A stretch of DNA of 64,000 bases, from assembly GCF_002865645.1 (NCBI RefSeq), contig NW_020194512.1, positions 3,141,183 to 3,205,182 on the forward strand. The letters are read 5' to 3'. The notes beneath the pieces are model-generated. The model saw nothing but the letters and a program-made list of their open reading frames with translations. It ran no database searches and was not told where the DNA came from. A program made the translations under genes and the position numbers. Positions 11,221 to 19,711 of this stretch are shown here, one piece after another. Each line of letters begins with the position of its first letter. Positions within the stretch are counted from its first letter, which is position 1. This DNA is from Hyaloscypha bicolor E (lineage: Eukaryota; Ascomycota; Leotiomycetes; Helotiales; Hyaloscyphaceae).

Positions 11221-14007
11221 ATGGCTTGCCAGTCGGGGGTAAAATGCCATCATGTGGCCTCGAGAACTGGCTCTTCCACCGAATATCTGGAGCGTCCTGC
11301 TCACCAACCCAACGAGCCTCACGAGCCATTAGAACCCGATCTGGCATCTAAGCTCCTCGACGCAAATGAACTCGTCAGCGCCTTCCACAATACCCTTGCC
11401 GTCGAGCATTTGGACAAGGCCGTCAGGAGTCTTCACGGCGCCTCATCCGACATACCCAACAACCACCCGTACCTGGCAGACGTTCTGGGCAGTTGCGAGG
11501 CCGTAATAGACACCAGATTCGTCTGCACTGGGGAGATTCGTGGCCTAGAGCTAGACCTCGTGATCAAAGTCGCGGAGCGTGCTGTGGAAGTCACCTCTGA
11601 AGACCATCCGTGTCGAGCGGCCAGGCTCATCACCTTGAGCAACTGGCTTGGTCGCCGGTTTGCCTGGCACAGCAAGCCTCATGACATAGACCGTGCAGTT
11701 CAAGAGGCTGAAAAGGCTGCAAAACTCGCTCCTGCGGATAGTGGGAGTGCTGGGGCCAGCGTCTGGAATGACTTCGGATACTGGCTCATGCGCCGATTTG
11801 AACACGACCAAGATGGGGGCTACCTTCACCGCGCAGTGCTAGCCGGCGAGACTGCCGTGAAACTCACGCTTGATGGCGATCCTCGAAAAGCCATTAGACA
11901 GAGTAACCTTGCGGCGTGGCTACTCGTTCGGAGTCGAAAGACTCGGTCCGGCTCAGACGCCGTCGACGCCATTGCCCTCGCGCAGTCTGCCGTTAACGCC
12001 TCCGGCGTTCTTATAGCTGACCGGCCACTTCTTATAGAAGGCCTGGGAAGAGCCTACGGAATCCAATTCGAGACCAGCCAGCGGCTGACTCGGAGTAGCA
12101 TCGACACCGCGTTGAGCCTTCTCCGCCAAGCTGCGGACCAAGCATCCCACCCTGACGCCCGCCATCCCCACCATGCAGACGTGCAGCTCCAGCTCTGCGA
12201 CCATCTCAGAAAGCGGTACGACATGCCAGGAGGCGGCGACCAAATGGACCTCGACGATGCTCTTAACGCCGCCTCCCAAGGATGGGCCTGCCCGCTCGCC
12301 CGCACCGAGACGCGTATCTTGGTGGCGCGCAGCGCGGCCTCCATACTTGCCGTGAAGAAGGACTGGGCAGCGGCAAGCAGATACCTGGAACAGGCGGTTG
12401 AGCTGCTGCACTCGGTCGTGTTGCCGACGCAGTCGGATTCGGCGCGCCAGCGGATGCTCGCCAAGTTTCAGGGGCTGGCGTCGGAGGCGGCGGCCGCGGC
12501 CATGGAGGCGAAAAGGGACGACTACCTGGCTTTGAACCTGTTGGAGTCCGGGCGCAGCGTGACGAACGGCTTTTTGTTTGACATTGATGCCTTCATTGAT
12601 GTAAAGTGCCCTGAGATGTGGCAGTATGCTGAGCTGAGGGGCGTTCTTGATTCTCTGACAGGGTGTCTGTCCTTCCCGGCCTCAACGGCCACGAAGAGCC
12701 TTTGGAAGTCCCAAGCCACAAAGGTCCAGACGGTTCTTCAGGATATGCAGTCTCTGGTGATGAAAATCAGAGAAACCCCGCGCTTGCATAGCTTCCTCCA
12801 GCTCCACAACATTGAAGATTTGAAAGAAGAGGCTCGGGAGGGACCGATGGTAGTGCTGAATGCGACGATACAGCGCTGCGATGCTTTCATCGTCCACACT
12901 TCTGGAGTTAGGTCAATACAGCTGAAGCAGCTGACTCTGGCCGAGATCAAACGGCGAAGCCGACATCTGGCACGTCAATCTCGGATCGCCTCTTTGCTCA
13001 ACTGGTTGTGGCGCTCTGCAGCACGGGAAATATTACAAAAGCTAACGTATACCGTGGCCGTGGAAGATGGCGACTTTCAAAGAGTGTTCTGGATACTCCC
13101 CGGCGCCACTAGTTGCCTGCCCCTGCATGCAGCTGGCCACCATGCCGCCCGTTCGGGCGAGACGGTGATTGATAGAGCCATGTCGTCCTACAGCTACTCC
13201 ATCAAGTCTCTCATCTACGGAAGACGCAAGGAGCGCGTCTCTTTTGGAGACCCAGAGAAAGACTCAGCGTTGCTCGTTTCCATGGCTGAGACGGCCGGTC
13301 TATTACCCCTCCCCTTCGCCCCGGTCGAGGTATCTAAGGTAGGGGACGTGTGCAACTCTCTCAACATCCGCCCCATCGTTAAGGAACTGCCAAACTATTC
13401 AGATCTCAGGGAACACTTCTTCAGTACGAAACTCTTCCACTTCGCGGGCCACGCACGACTAGACCCGCTCGACCCGCTGCTCAGTCCCTTGTGCCTGCGA
13501 GACTGGGTCGAGAACCCGCTGACTGTCGACCGGCTGGGGAAAGACTTCAGAGTTTATGCGCACAAGCCCTTCCTGGCGTACCTCTCCGCCTGCTCAACGG
13601 GCGTCATCAATGAAGACCGGCTCGTCGACGAGGGCATGCACCTCATCGGGGTGTACCAGCAGATGGGCTTCAGACACGTTATTGGCAGCCTCTCGCCTGT
13701 CTTGGATTCGCGTTGTGTGGAGGTCGCTGAGACAGTGTATGAGACACTGAGAAGCGATGGTATCACAGATAGGGCGGTCTGCAAGGGGCTGCATTTTGGT
13801 TTGAGGGCCCTGAGAGACAAGCCATCTTCGGAAGTCGCTGGAATGCTAACAGATGAAGTAGAGGAACGTCGCCGCAATGGCAGAGTACCAGACGATGATG
13901 ACGATGATGGCGATGTTGACGACGATGATGATAATGCCGGTTCTAAAGCCCGAGTCCTCTCTGTGGACAAGTTTCTCTGGGTGCCTTACGTTCATTTCGG
14001 CGTTTGA
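11221..14007 (+). CDS. CHAT-domain protease with helical N-terminal region
   Basis: A single-exon gene of 928 residues. The last third is a CHAT domain (caspase HetF-associated with TPR, peptidase clan CD). The catalytic histidine is H744 in HFAGHA (FHFAGH from about residue 739) and the catalytic cysteine is C791 in LSACSTG, followed by the usual GMHLIGVYQQMGFRHVIGSL segment. Residues about 40-430 are Ala/Leu-rich helical repeats resembling TPRs, the usual partner of CHAT. Near the C-terminus an aspartate-rich run (coded by 13890-13935) is inserted before the closing WVPYVHFGV. CHAT proteins cleave partner proteins in several prokaryotic and fungal defence or death pathways. No N-terminal sensor domain such as NACHT is present. 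It is convergent with the unknown gene at 14637-15416, which separates it from a caspase gene. Confidence 0.85.
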   Translation: MACQSGVKCHHVASRTGSSTEYLERPAHQPNEPHEPLEPDLASKLLDANELVSAFHNTLAVEHLDKAVRSLHGASSDIPNNHPYLADVLGSCEAVIDTRFVCTGEIRGLELDLVIKVAERAVEVTSEDHPCRAARLITLSNWLGRRFAWHSKPHDIDRAVQEAEKAAKLAPADSGSAGASVWNDFGYWLMRRFEHDQDGGYLHRAVLAGETAVKLTLDGDPRKAIRQSNLAAWLLVRSRKTRSGSDAVDAIALAQSAVNASGVLIADRPLLIEGLGRAYGIQFETSQRLTRSSIDTALSLLRQAADQASHPDARHPHHADVQLQLCDHLRKRYDMPGGGDQMDLDDALNAASQGWACPLARTETRILVARSAASILAVKKDWAAASRYLEQAVELLHSVVLPTQSDSARQRMLAKFQGLASEAAAAAMEAKRDDYLALNLLESGRSVTNGFLFDIDAFIDVKCPEMWQYAELRGVLDSLTGCLSFPASTATKSLWKSQATKVQTVLQDMQSLVMKIRETPRLHSFLQLHNIEDLKEEAREGPMVVLNATIQRCDAFIVHTSGVRSIQLKQLTLAEIKRRSRHLARQSRIASLLNWLWRSAAREILQKLTYTVAVEDGDFQRVFWILPGATSCLPLHAAGHHAARSGETVIDRAMSSYSYSIKSLIYGRRKERVSFGDPEKDSALLVSMAETAGLLPLPFAPVEVSKVGDVCNSLNIRPIVKELPNYSDLREHFFSTKLFHFAGHARLDPLDPLLSPLCLRDWVENPLTVDRLGKDFRVYAHKPFLAYLSACSTGVINEDRLVDEGMHLIGVYQQMGFRHVIGSLSPVLDSRCVEVAETVYETLRSDGITDRAVCKGLHFGLRALRDKPSSEVAGMLTDEVEERRRNGRVPDDDDDDGDVDDDDDNAGSKARVLSVDKFLWVPYVHFGV

Positions 14008-14198
14008 CGATTCCATTAGCTTCTAGGCACATCCGATTACTATCTAACTATCAAACTTCGGCGACTTCGGCCCTTTCTTGTTGACAGTGCCTCATGTAGT
14101 CTCAGCCAAATCAATCTCTCACGGTAGGGGGATGTTGGTTGGAACTGCCTAATATGGTATAGCTCTTTTTCTTGCTTACTATCCCCTCCAGCTCTCAG

Positions 14199-14386
14199 GG
14201 ATCAGCTCGCTTATTTCACTCACAACACTTCAAAGTATCTACTCCCTCAATAATAGCAATTCTTCTAGCTAAATTAACTTTCCATTTAACGCTTCTAACG
14301 TATAATGCTTCAGCTTTTATATAATAACTAATAATTTGCTTATTGTAAACTTTGAAGTACTGTGGGTGAAATAAGCGAGCTGATCC
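14199..14386. mobile_element. Short MITE with 38-bp inverted repeats
   Basis: The left arm starts GGATCAGCTCGCTTATTTCA and the right arm is its reverse complement, with about 4 mismatches in 38 bases. The 188-bp element has an AT-rich centre. No clear target duplication is visible. It sits between the 3' ends of the CHAT gene and the convergent unknown gene. Confidence 0.6.
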
Positions 14387-14636
14387 TTGGAGGTCTTCCC
14401 CTCCTTCTTTTCTTGAAGCTCTTGAGATATCAGCTATTTGATCCATGCTACTATATTCTGTCCCAAAATTACTCTACATCTGACAGGGGATCACTAAAAC
14501 GTAACTCTCAATCGGTTCTCGACTTCGACATCGAACCTCTAACCCCTCTCCATTCCACTCACGCTATCCTCCTGGACATGGCCCCCTCGGCATCGACTTC
14601 TTCCTAGACACCGGCCTCCAGAGCACGATCTTCTCC
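14387..14636. other. 3' intergenic spacer
   Basis: Non-coding spacer between the MITE and the 3' end of the minus-strand gene. I see no other element in it. Confidence 0.4.
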
Positions 14637-15416
14637 CTAAATGCCGGCTTCCTGGACCTCGCTCAAGGTGGCTTCTATGCCATCGTCCTCAGCATCCCCG
14701 TCTGTGCCCCTCAACCCGACGTACGCCTTCCACCGATTCCCATTCTCGAGCCAGGCATTATCAACCTTACGCCTACTAAAGAAGCTGAACTCGATCTTGC
14801 GATACTGCACACGGTAGATCTGCTCTCCGGGCGCGTACAGCTCGTTCCCAGCATCCACCTGCCGGTTCTGCGACCTCCCGGCCCCCGGATCAATGAGATC
14901 GCCCAGCACTGGGATCGGCGCTCCAGCTGCAGCCGCCGCCGCGGCTACGGGGACCGTGACGTCCACAGCGACTTCGCGCTGGTGGCCGCCCGTCTGTACG
15001 ACCGTCGAGTCTATCACCGCCTCGATACCCGTGACGAGGAAGACGGGCAGCTTCTGCCGGATGGCGCGCTCCAGGAAGTCGCGGGCCTTGGGGACGCGGC
15101 ATAGCGTGCGGAAGTAGTCGCCAGAGTTGACTAGCTGGCGCGTGACACACTTCAGGGACTTGACGAGCGAGGTAGAAGTCCGCTGCGATGTGGCTTTAGC
15201 GGTTAGGATGGACGTGAGGTCGCCGTGTAGCTTGAACCCCTGCGACTGGCCGAGGACTTCGCTGAAGTTGAGCACCTCCTGCTTGAGCTCGGGGGGAGGG
15301 AGGGACTTGGCTTCGTAGAAGTCTTGGGCTGGCTCGGATATGTCTAGGACGAGTCGGCCGAGATCGACTGCTTCGAGCGGCAGGAGGCGACCCAGGGACG
15401 CTGAGGTGGTTGTCAT
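14637..15416 (-). CDS. Unrecognised protein paired with caspase gene
   Basis: From the ATG at 15416 the protein has 259 residues. The frame is open back to an ATG at 15560 (307 residues), but that stretch contains GTAAGA and CACAG splice-like sites directly before the inner ATG, so it reads more like a 5' intron. I do not recognise a named domain. Visible features are LGRLVLDISEPAQDFY near the N-terminus, NSGDYFRTLC in the middle, LPVFLVTGIEAVIDSTVV, then an Ala/Gly-rich hydrophobic run (VPVAAAAAAAGAPIPVLGDL), and a basic stretch, IEFSFFSRRKVDNAWLENGN. There is no signal peptide. It is convergent with the CHAT protease gene and divergent from the caspase gene. In fungi, gasdermin-like pore formers of similar length lie next to such proteases, so a cleaved effector is a reasonable guess, but no sequence motif proves it. 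Confidence 0.6.
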   Translation of the reverse strand: MTTTSASLGRLLPLEAVDLGRLVLDISEPAQDFYEAKSLPPPELKQEVLNFSEVLGQSQGFKLHGDLTSILTAKATSQRTSTSLVKSLKCVTRQLVNSGDYFRTLCRVPKARDFLERAIRQKLPVFLVTGIEAVIDSTVVQTGGHQREVAVDVTVPVAAAAAAAGAPIPVLGDLIDPGAGRSQNRQVDAGNELYAPGEQIYRVQYRKIEFSFFSRRKVDNAWLENGNRWKAYVGLRGTDGDAEDDGIEATLSEVQEAGI

Positions 15417-17611
15417 GCTGTGCGAGATTCGGGGCCTGACCGATTTGCAGTAACAAAGCTGCACTCTTCTCTTGAGTATTTGTATCTTACCTTGGTTGAC
15501 AGAGCGGGATTGCCCAATTGCCCTCTCCAAGTGGCGCTTGATGTCCTCTGCATGTTCCATAGCTTAGCGCAGCCGCCGGATGAACTCGGCCTGTGTTGAC
15601 GGGGTAGTCGTCTCCCAATCAAGTGAAGCCACGCCTTCGACCTGCAGCCCAGGCATCCTTCCCCCGAAACGTCTCCCGACAGTCGGATTGACAGTCAGAC
15701 TGTCCCCGATAAGGATCGATAAGCTCGATTCTGCCGCGTTTTCTAGCGCTATCGCCACTTGGTAAGGGTTTGTATAGTCGCGCAATAAGGGAATATATAA
15801 AATAATATCTCTCTGGCCCTCTGGGTATCAATTAACGTATTAATTAGGGGCTAGGGTATTTAGAGACCTTAAGTTAAATTTTTTAATATAAGTATAAACT
15901 AGTATAATAAGGATTTTTTCCCTTAGTTATATAGTGCAATTATATAAGCTTTAAATATATATAATTCGCAATTTATATATATTATCTTGCCTTCATTTTT
16001 TATTTTTAGAAATTAATTAATCTTTATTATTTAATTTTATATCTTATTTATATATTATAATTCTATATTATAAAAGCTTATTTTTCTTTATATTACTTCT
16101 TATTTAATAGCCTTATTATACTAGTATATTAGAAGGCTTATAATATAATTATATATTTCTTAATTTATAATAAAATATTAATTAATTAAGCTTTAGTTTT
16201 AAAGCTTTATAATACCTTATAAATTAGAGATTCATTATAAGATATTTATTAGTAGGTAATGAGACAATAAAATAAATTAGTAAGTTATAAAACTATAGTA
16301 TTAAATTTAATATAAAACTAATCTCTATTCCTCCTATAAGGTCCAGGGAAGCCTCCTCTAAATAGGAGGCCTCGATAACGTACGTATAATTAGAGAATCA
16401 AAAGCCTAAAGCCTATAATATAAACAGTAATATAATAGTGACGTATGAGGGTTGCCGATCTCCCTGATCGACACCCGAGGTCCGTCACATGCAATTTGGT
16501 CACGTGTGGCCCTGCACACATCACATATACAAATTATAAAAAAAGATAGAGCGTGCAGCCACGCACAAGCTGCCTTCAACCGTTCGAAATTAATGCTCTC
16601 GAGCCTATCAAAAACGTAGATAAAATCTTTTGACTTGAACGCTGGGGGGAGGGGGGCCCAGGCTCCCCCCTCCCCGACCACGGGGGGTGGGCTTAGGCTT
16701 GGGTTAAGCTTAGGTTAGGCTTGAACTCCCTATAAAATTTTGGTATTCCACCAAAAAGTCGCGACTAATTAGAACGTTGGAAAAAAAGGCACACTAACGA
16801 AGTAGCGAATTAGAAGCCCGAGATCATGTGATTTAAGGGTGTGGTGAGTTTTGCTTACCGTGCTCCTGCCCGGAAACCCTTCAACTTTAAGCAAGAAAGG
16901 TTAAAGGCAAAGCCTTATAATTACAGGCTTTTCGTTACTAAATTTCAGAGCAATAATTACTAAATTATAAGTTATAAATATTAAAAACTTAATACTTAAC
17001 TTTTTAATAAAATATAATATAAATTTTTAGTAAAATTCCTTTATATTATTCTTTTTTCCTTTCTTTTTTCCTTTCTTTTTTCCTTTCTTACTTTCTTTTC
17101 TTTTATATTTCCCCTCTCTTATCCTTATACTTATATATATAAAGAGAGAGAAAAGAATTAAAGAAAGTAAATATTTTAAGTAATAATAGGGTATAAAGAG
17201 AAGGGGCATAATATATAGATATAGTATATAAGGGTGAGCGATTTTTGGTGGGGTGAGCACCTGCCTCACGCTTCACCGCCTTACTTATCAATCCTTATCG
17301 GGGACAGTCCGACTGTCGATTCGACTGTCCGGAGACAGTTCGTCCTTCCCCCAATCACACTTCCTAGATGACCAAACGTGGCGACCTCTCAGCTCAGGAT
17401 AACCCAATGATTGGAGGAAGTATGGGACCTTGTGGTGGCCGACTCTTATGTCATCCGAGAATCAGCTCGGCTTTCCACAAGCCAAGCCAAGCGTAACTGT
17501 ATGAATCTTTCGAGCAGCCATTCCAGCACAACCAAAGCGCAGCAGCGCGAGGATTCAAAGTCCGTTTCAGTCACCGCCCGCCCTAATTATCACGAGCCCC
17601 GGACTAAGACC
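15417..17611. promoter_or_regulatory. Shared divergent upstream region, split by a transposon
   Basis: The unknown gene (start 15416, -) and the caspase gene (start 17612, or 17501, +) face away from each other. Without the element at 15665-17342 and one copy of its target duplication, the two start codons would be only about 0.5 kb apart, or about 0.25 kb using the outer possible starts at 15560 and 17501. That spacing suits a bidirectional promoter. No specific factor site can be assigned. Confidence 0.35.
15665..17342. mobile_element. Mutator-like element, 59-bp inverted repeats, 9-10 bp duplication
   Basis: Bases 15665-15723 and 17284-17342 are inverted copies of each other, about 88% identical over 59 bases. 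They contain repeated GACAGTC/GACTGTC heptamers. The direct repeat TCCTTCCCC (extending to TCCTTCCCCC) flanks both ends, at 15656 and 17343. Long inverted repeats with a 9-11 bp target duplication fit the Mutator (MULE) superfamily. The interior is AT-rich, with no transposase that I can read. It also holds G-rich and C-rich runs near 16640-16690 and a pyrimidine-rich microsatellite at about 17045-17110, so it is either RIP-degraded or non-autonomous, perhaps with further insertions. Confidence 0.65.
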
Positions 17612-19711
17612 ATGGTCAACAAGTGGGTGGTCCTCATAGGGGTGGATGTCTACGAAGGTCCCAAGGTGGAAACCAAGAAAGACATTTTGGGCAAGCCCAT
17701 TGAGTATGAATGCCTCCATGGGGCGGTGCTCGATATAATGCAGGTCAAAGAGCATCTGATCAAGCATATGGGGGTTAAGAAGTGCCGAATTAGAACACTT
17801 CTAACAGCGCCATGGGATGGCGAGTCCACATGCCCATCAGATGGACCCCCTACATACGACAACATGAAACTTGCGATGCAATGGGTTCTCGATAAGGCAA
17901 AAGAGGGAGACCTCGTCTACTTCCACTACTCTGGCCACGGAGCCCAGGCCACAACTGTGTACCCGACGCTGAAAGGCAACCAGGGCCTCGACGAAGCTCT
18001 CGCTCCAACAGACGCCAATAACGGCGGGAAGTATCTGCGCGACGTTGAGATTGCCCTCTGGCTCAAGAAAGTGGTGGACCGAAAGCTGCAGGCAACCATC
18101 GTACTGGACTGCTGCCACTCCGGCAGCGCGACTCGAGGTTCCGGGCGAGTCAAATTCCGCGGCATCCCTCAGACGTACAAGTCGACCGAGGCAGACAAGC
18201 CTTCGTCGATATTCATCGACGAGCTGCTTGCGCACGGCATCGGGAGGGCAGACGACGAGGTCCACGAGGGCAGCATATTAAAGGACAGCGTGTTGCTGGA
18301 GCCACAGGGCTACGCACTCCTGGCAGCATGTCAGGCCCGCCAGTCTGCACGCGAGTACGAAGACAGCAAGGGCATCTGGCACGGCGCGCTGACGTTCTGG
18401 CTGCTCGACACGCTTCGCAAGGACCCCTCGAGGGCCCGCTCCACGCGGAACCTGTACCGGCGCGTGTCATCCATGATCCAAAGCATCTACTCGGACCAGC
18501 TGCCGCTTATCGGAGGCGCGACGGACCGAGCCTTCTTCGGCATCGGCGACATCGCTCCTGTAAACTTTATTCAGGTGACTAAAATCTACACGAGTGGCGG
18601 CAAGGTGGATTGCGTGGATCTCGATGGCGGGACGCTCCACGGTGTCGACAAAGGATTTAAGTACGGCATCTTCTCCTCCACTGACGAGGAGAACACGGTT
18701 GACGTAAGCGGCGAGAGGCTCGCAGTGGTCGAAGTCATCGAAGTCACTCAGCAGAAATCCAAGGCCAAGCTGGACGAGCCAGTCAAGAAGGGCATGATTG
18801 AGCCCGGGTGCAAAGCCGTGCTTCTCAGCGTGCCACCCAAGCTTCAATTCCGGATCGGCTTCTCAAACGAAGTCAGTGCCGAAGTCGAGAGGCTGTTTCT
18901 CCAAGCATGGAATACTGTGCCCACCCAGAGGAGGGCTCGGATGCGCGTCCTTGCCAGAAGTGAACGTCTCCCTGTGACCTTCATCATCAGCGTCAACAAT
19001 GCCGAGAACTTTGAGATCCTGGACAGGGACGGAGTCAGCCTCCCCAATCTCGAGCCGCCACTATCGCCTCTCCCCGCGAAGGACCCCACCTCGTCGATGA
19101 GACTCGTCTACAGGCTGGAACACCTCGCCTTGTTCAACATGGTTAAGGCGCTGGAGAACCCAGACGAGACATCGGCGATGCGCCGGGCCTTTGAGGTCAC
19201 TATACTGGGCAAGTCCATACGTAGGGACTTCAGCGACATAGCGCCAGCGAAGGAGCACAACGGTGCATACGATCTCAATCACGAGGAGTACTTGAGGGTG
19301 CAGGTCAATAATACCTGGAAACAGAAGCTTCATCTAGTAGTCTTCGACCTACAGCCACTCTACGGCGTCACGCAGGTCTACCCATCGGGGGGCGACTCGG
19401 AGCCGCTTGACAAGGACCAGACGTTAGTCGTCCCGCTGCGGATGAAAATTCCGGGGAATTTTGAAGGTACGGCCTGCGTGGATACCTTCAAGTTCATCGT
19501 GACACCGGAGCCGACGCCTCTGGCCGTTTTGGAGCTTGAAGACCTTTGCGACGCCGAGAACGCTCGGAAAGGTAGTGGGTCTAACAACCCGCTGCAGGAC
19601 ATGTTGGACGGCCTCATGTTTGGGCTTCGGAACGGCAGATGTGAGCCTATCGATGAGTGGGCAATTAAGACGGTCAATGTTCGAACCCGCGAGATCAGCC
19701 TGCGTAGGTAA
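17612..19711 (+). CDS. Caspase-like (peptidase C14) protein
   Basis: A single-exon gene; the ATG at 17612 (ACCATGG, strong context) gives 699 residues. An in-frame ATG at 17501 would add 37, and the frame is open back to 17411 but without an ATG there. The caspase domain begins at once (NKWVVLIGVDVY). The catalytic histidine is H109 in YSGHGA and the catalytic cysteine is C168 in DCCHSG, the metacaspase-type pattern; EALAPTD and YLRDVEIALWL lie between them. Residues about 200-300 complete the fold (YALLAACQARQSAREY, GALTFWLLDTL). The C-terminal half, including LVVFDLQPLYGVTQVYPSGG, is the beta-rich region usual in fungal members of this family. Such enzymes cleave after basic or acidic residues depending on subgroup; the specificity here is unknown. 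A broken paralogue lies on the other strand at 57.5-62.9 kb. Confidence 0.88.
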   Translation: MVNKWVVLIGVDVYEGPKVETKKDILGKPIEYECLHGAVLDIMQVKEHLIKHMGVKKCRIRTLLTAPWDGESTCPSDGPPTYDNMKLAMQWVLDKAKEGDLVYFHYSGHGAQATTVYPTLKGNQGLDEALAPTDANNGGKYLRDVEIALWLKKVVDRKLQATIVLDCCHSGSATRGSGRVKFRGIPQTYKSTEADKPSSIFIDELLAHGIGRADDEVHEGSILKDSVLLEPQGYALLAACQARQSAREYEDSKGIWHGALTFWLLDTLRKDPSRARSTRNLYRRVSSMIQSIYSDQLPLIGGATDRAFFGIGDIAPVNFIQVTKIYTSGGKVDCVDLDGGTLHGVDKGFKYGIFSSTDEENTVDVSGERLAVVEVIEVTQQKSKAKLDEPVKKGMIEPGCKAVLLSVPPKLQFRIGFSNEVSAEVERLFLQAWNTVPTQRRARMRVLARSERLPVTFIISVNNAENFEILDRDGVSLPNLEPPLSPLPAKDPTSSMRLVYRLEHLALFNMVKALENPDETSAMRRAFEVTILGKSIRRDFSDIAPAKEHNGAYDLNHEEYLRVQVNNTWKQKLHLVVFDLQPLYGVTQVYPSGGDSEPLDKDQTLVVPLRMKIPGNFEGTACVDTFKFIVTPEPTPLAVLELEDLCDAENARKGSGSNNPLQDMLDGLMFGLRNGRCEPIDEWAIKTVNVRTREISLRR

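Noticed and set aside
14637..15785. Extending the unknown minus-strand gene upstream through an in-frame stop to about 15785.
   Set aside because: The extension crosses the transposon boundary at 15665, so the upstream part is element sequence and not the original gene.
17027..17291. Lys-rich minus-strand frames near 17.0-17.3 kb.
   Set aside because: They arise from a TTTCCTTTC microsatellite and AT-rich element sequence.
15665..17342. The similar 59-bp sequences upstream of the unknown gene and the caspase gene as a shared promoter element.
   Set aside because: They are inverted to each other and flanked by the direct repeat TCCTTCCCC, so they are better explained as terminal inverted repeats of one transposon.
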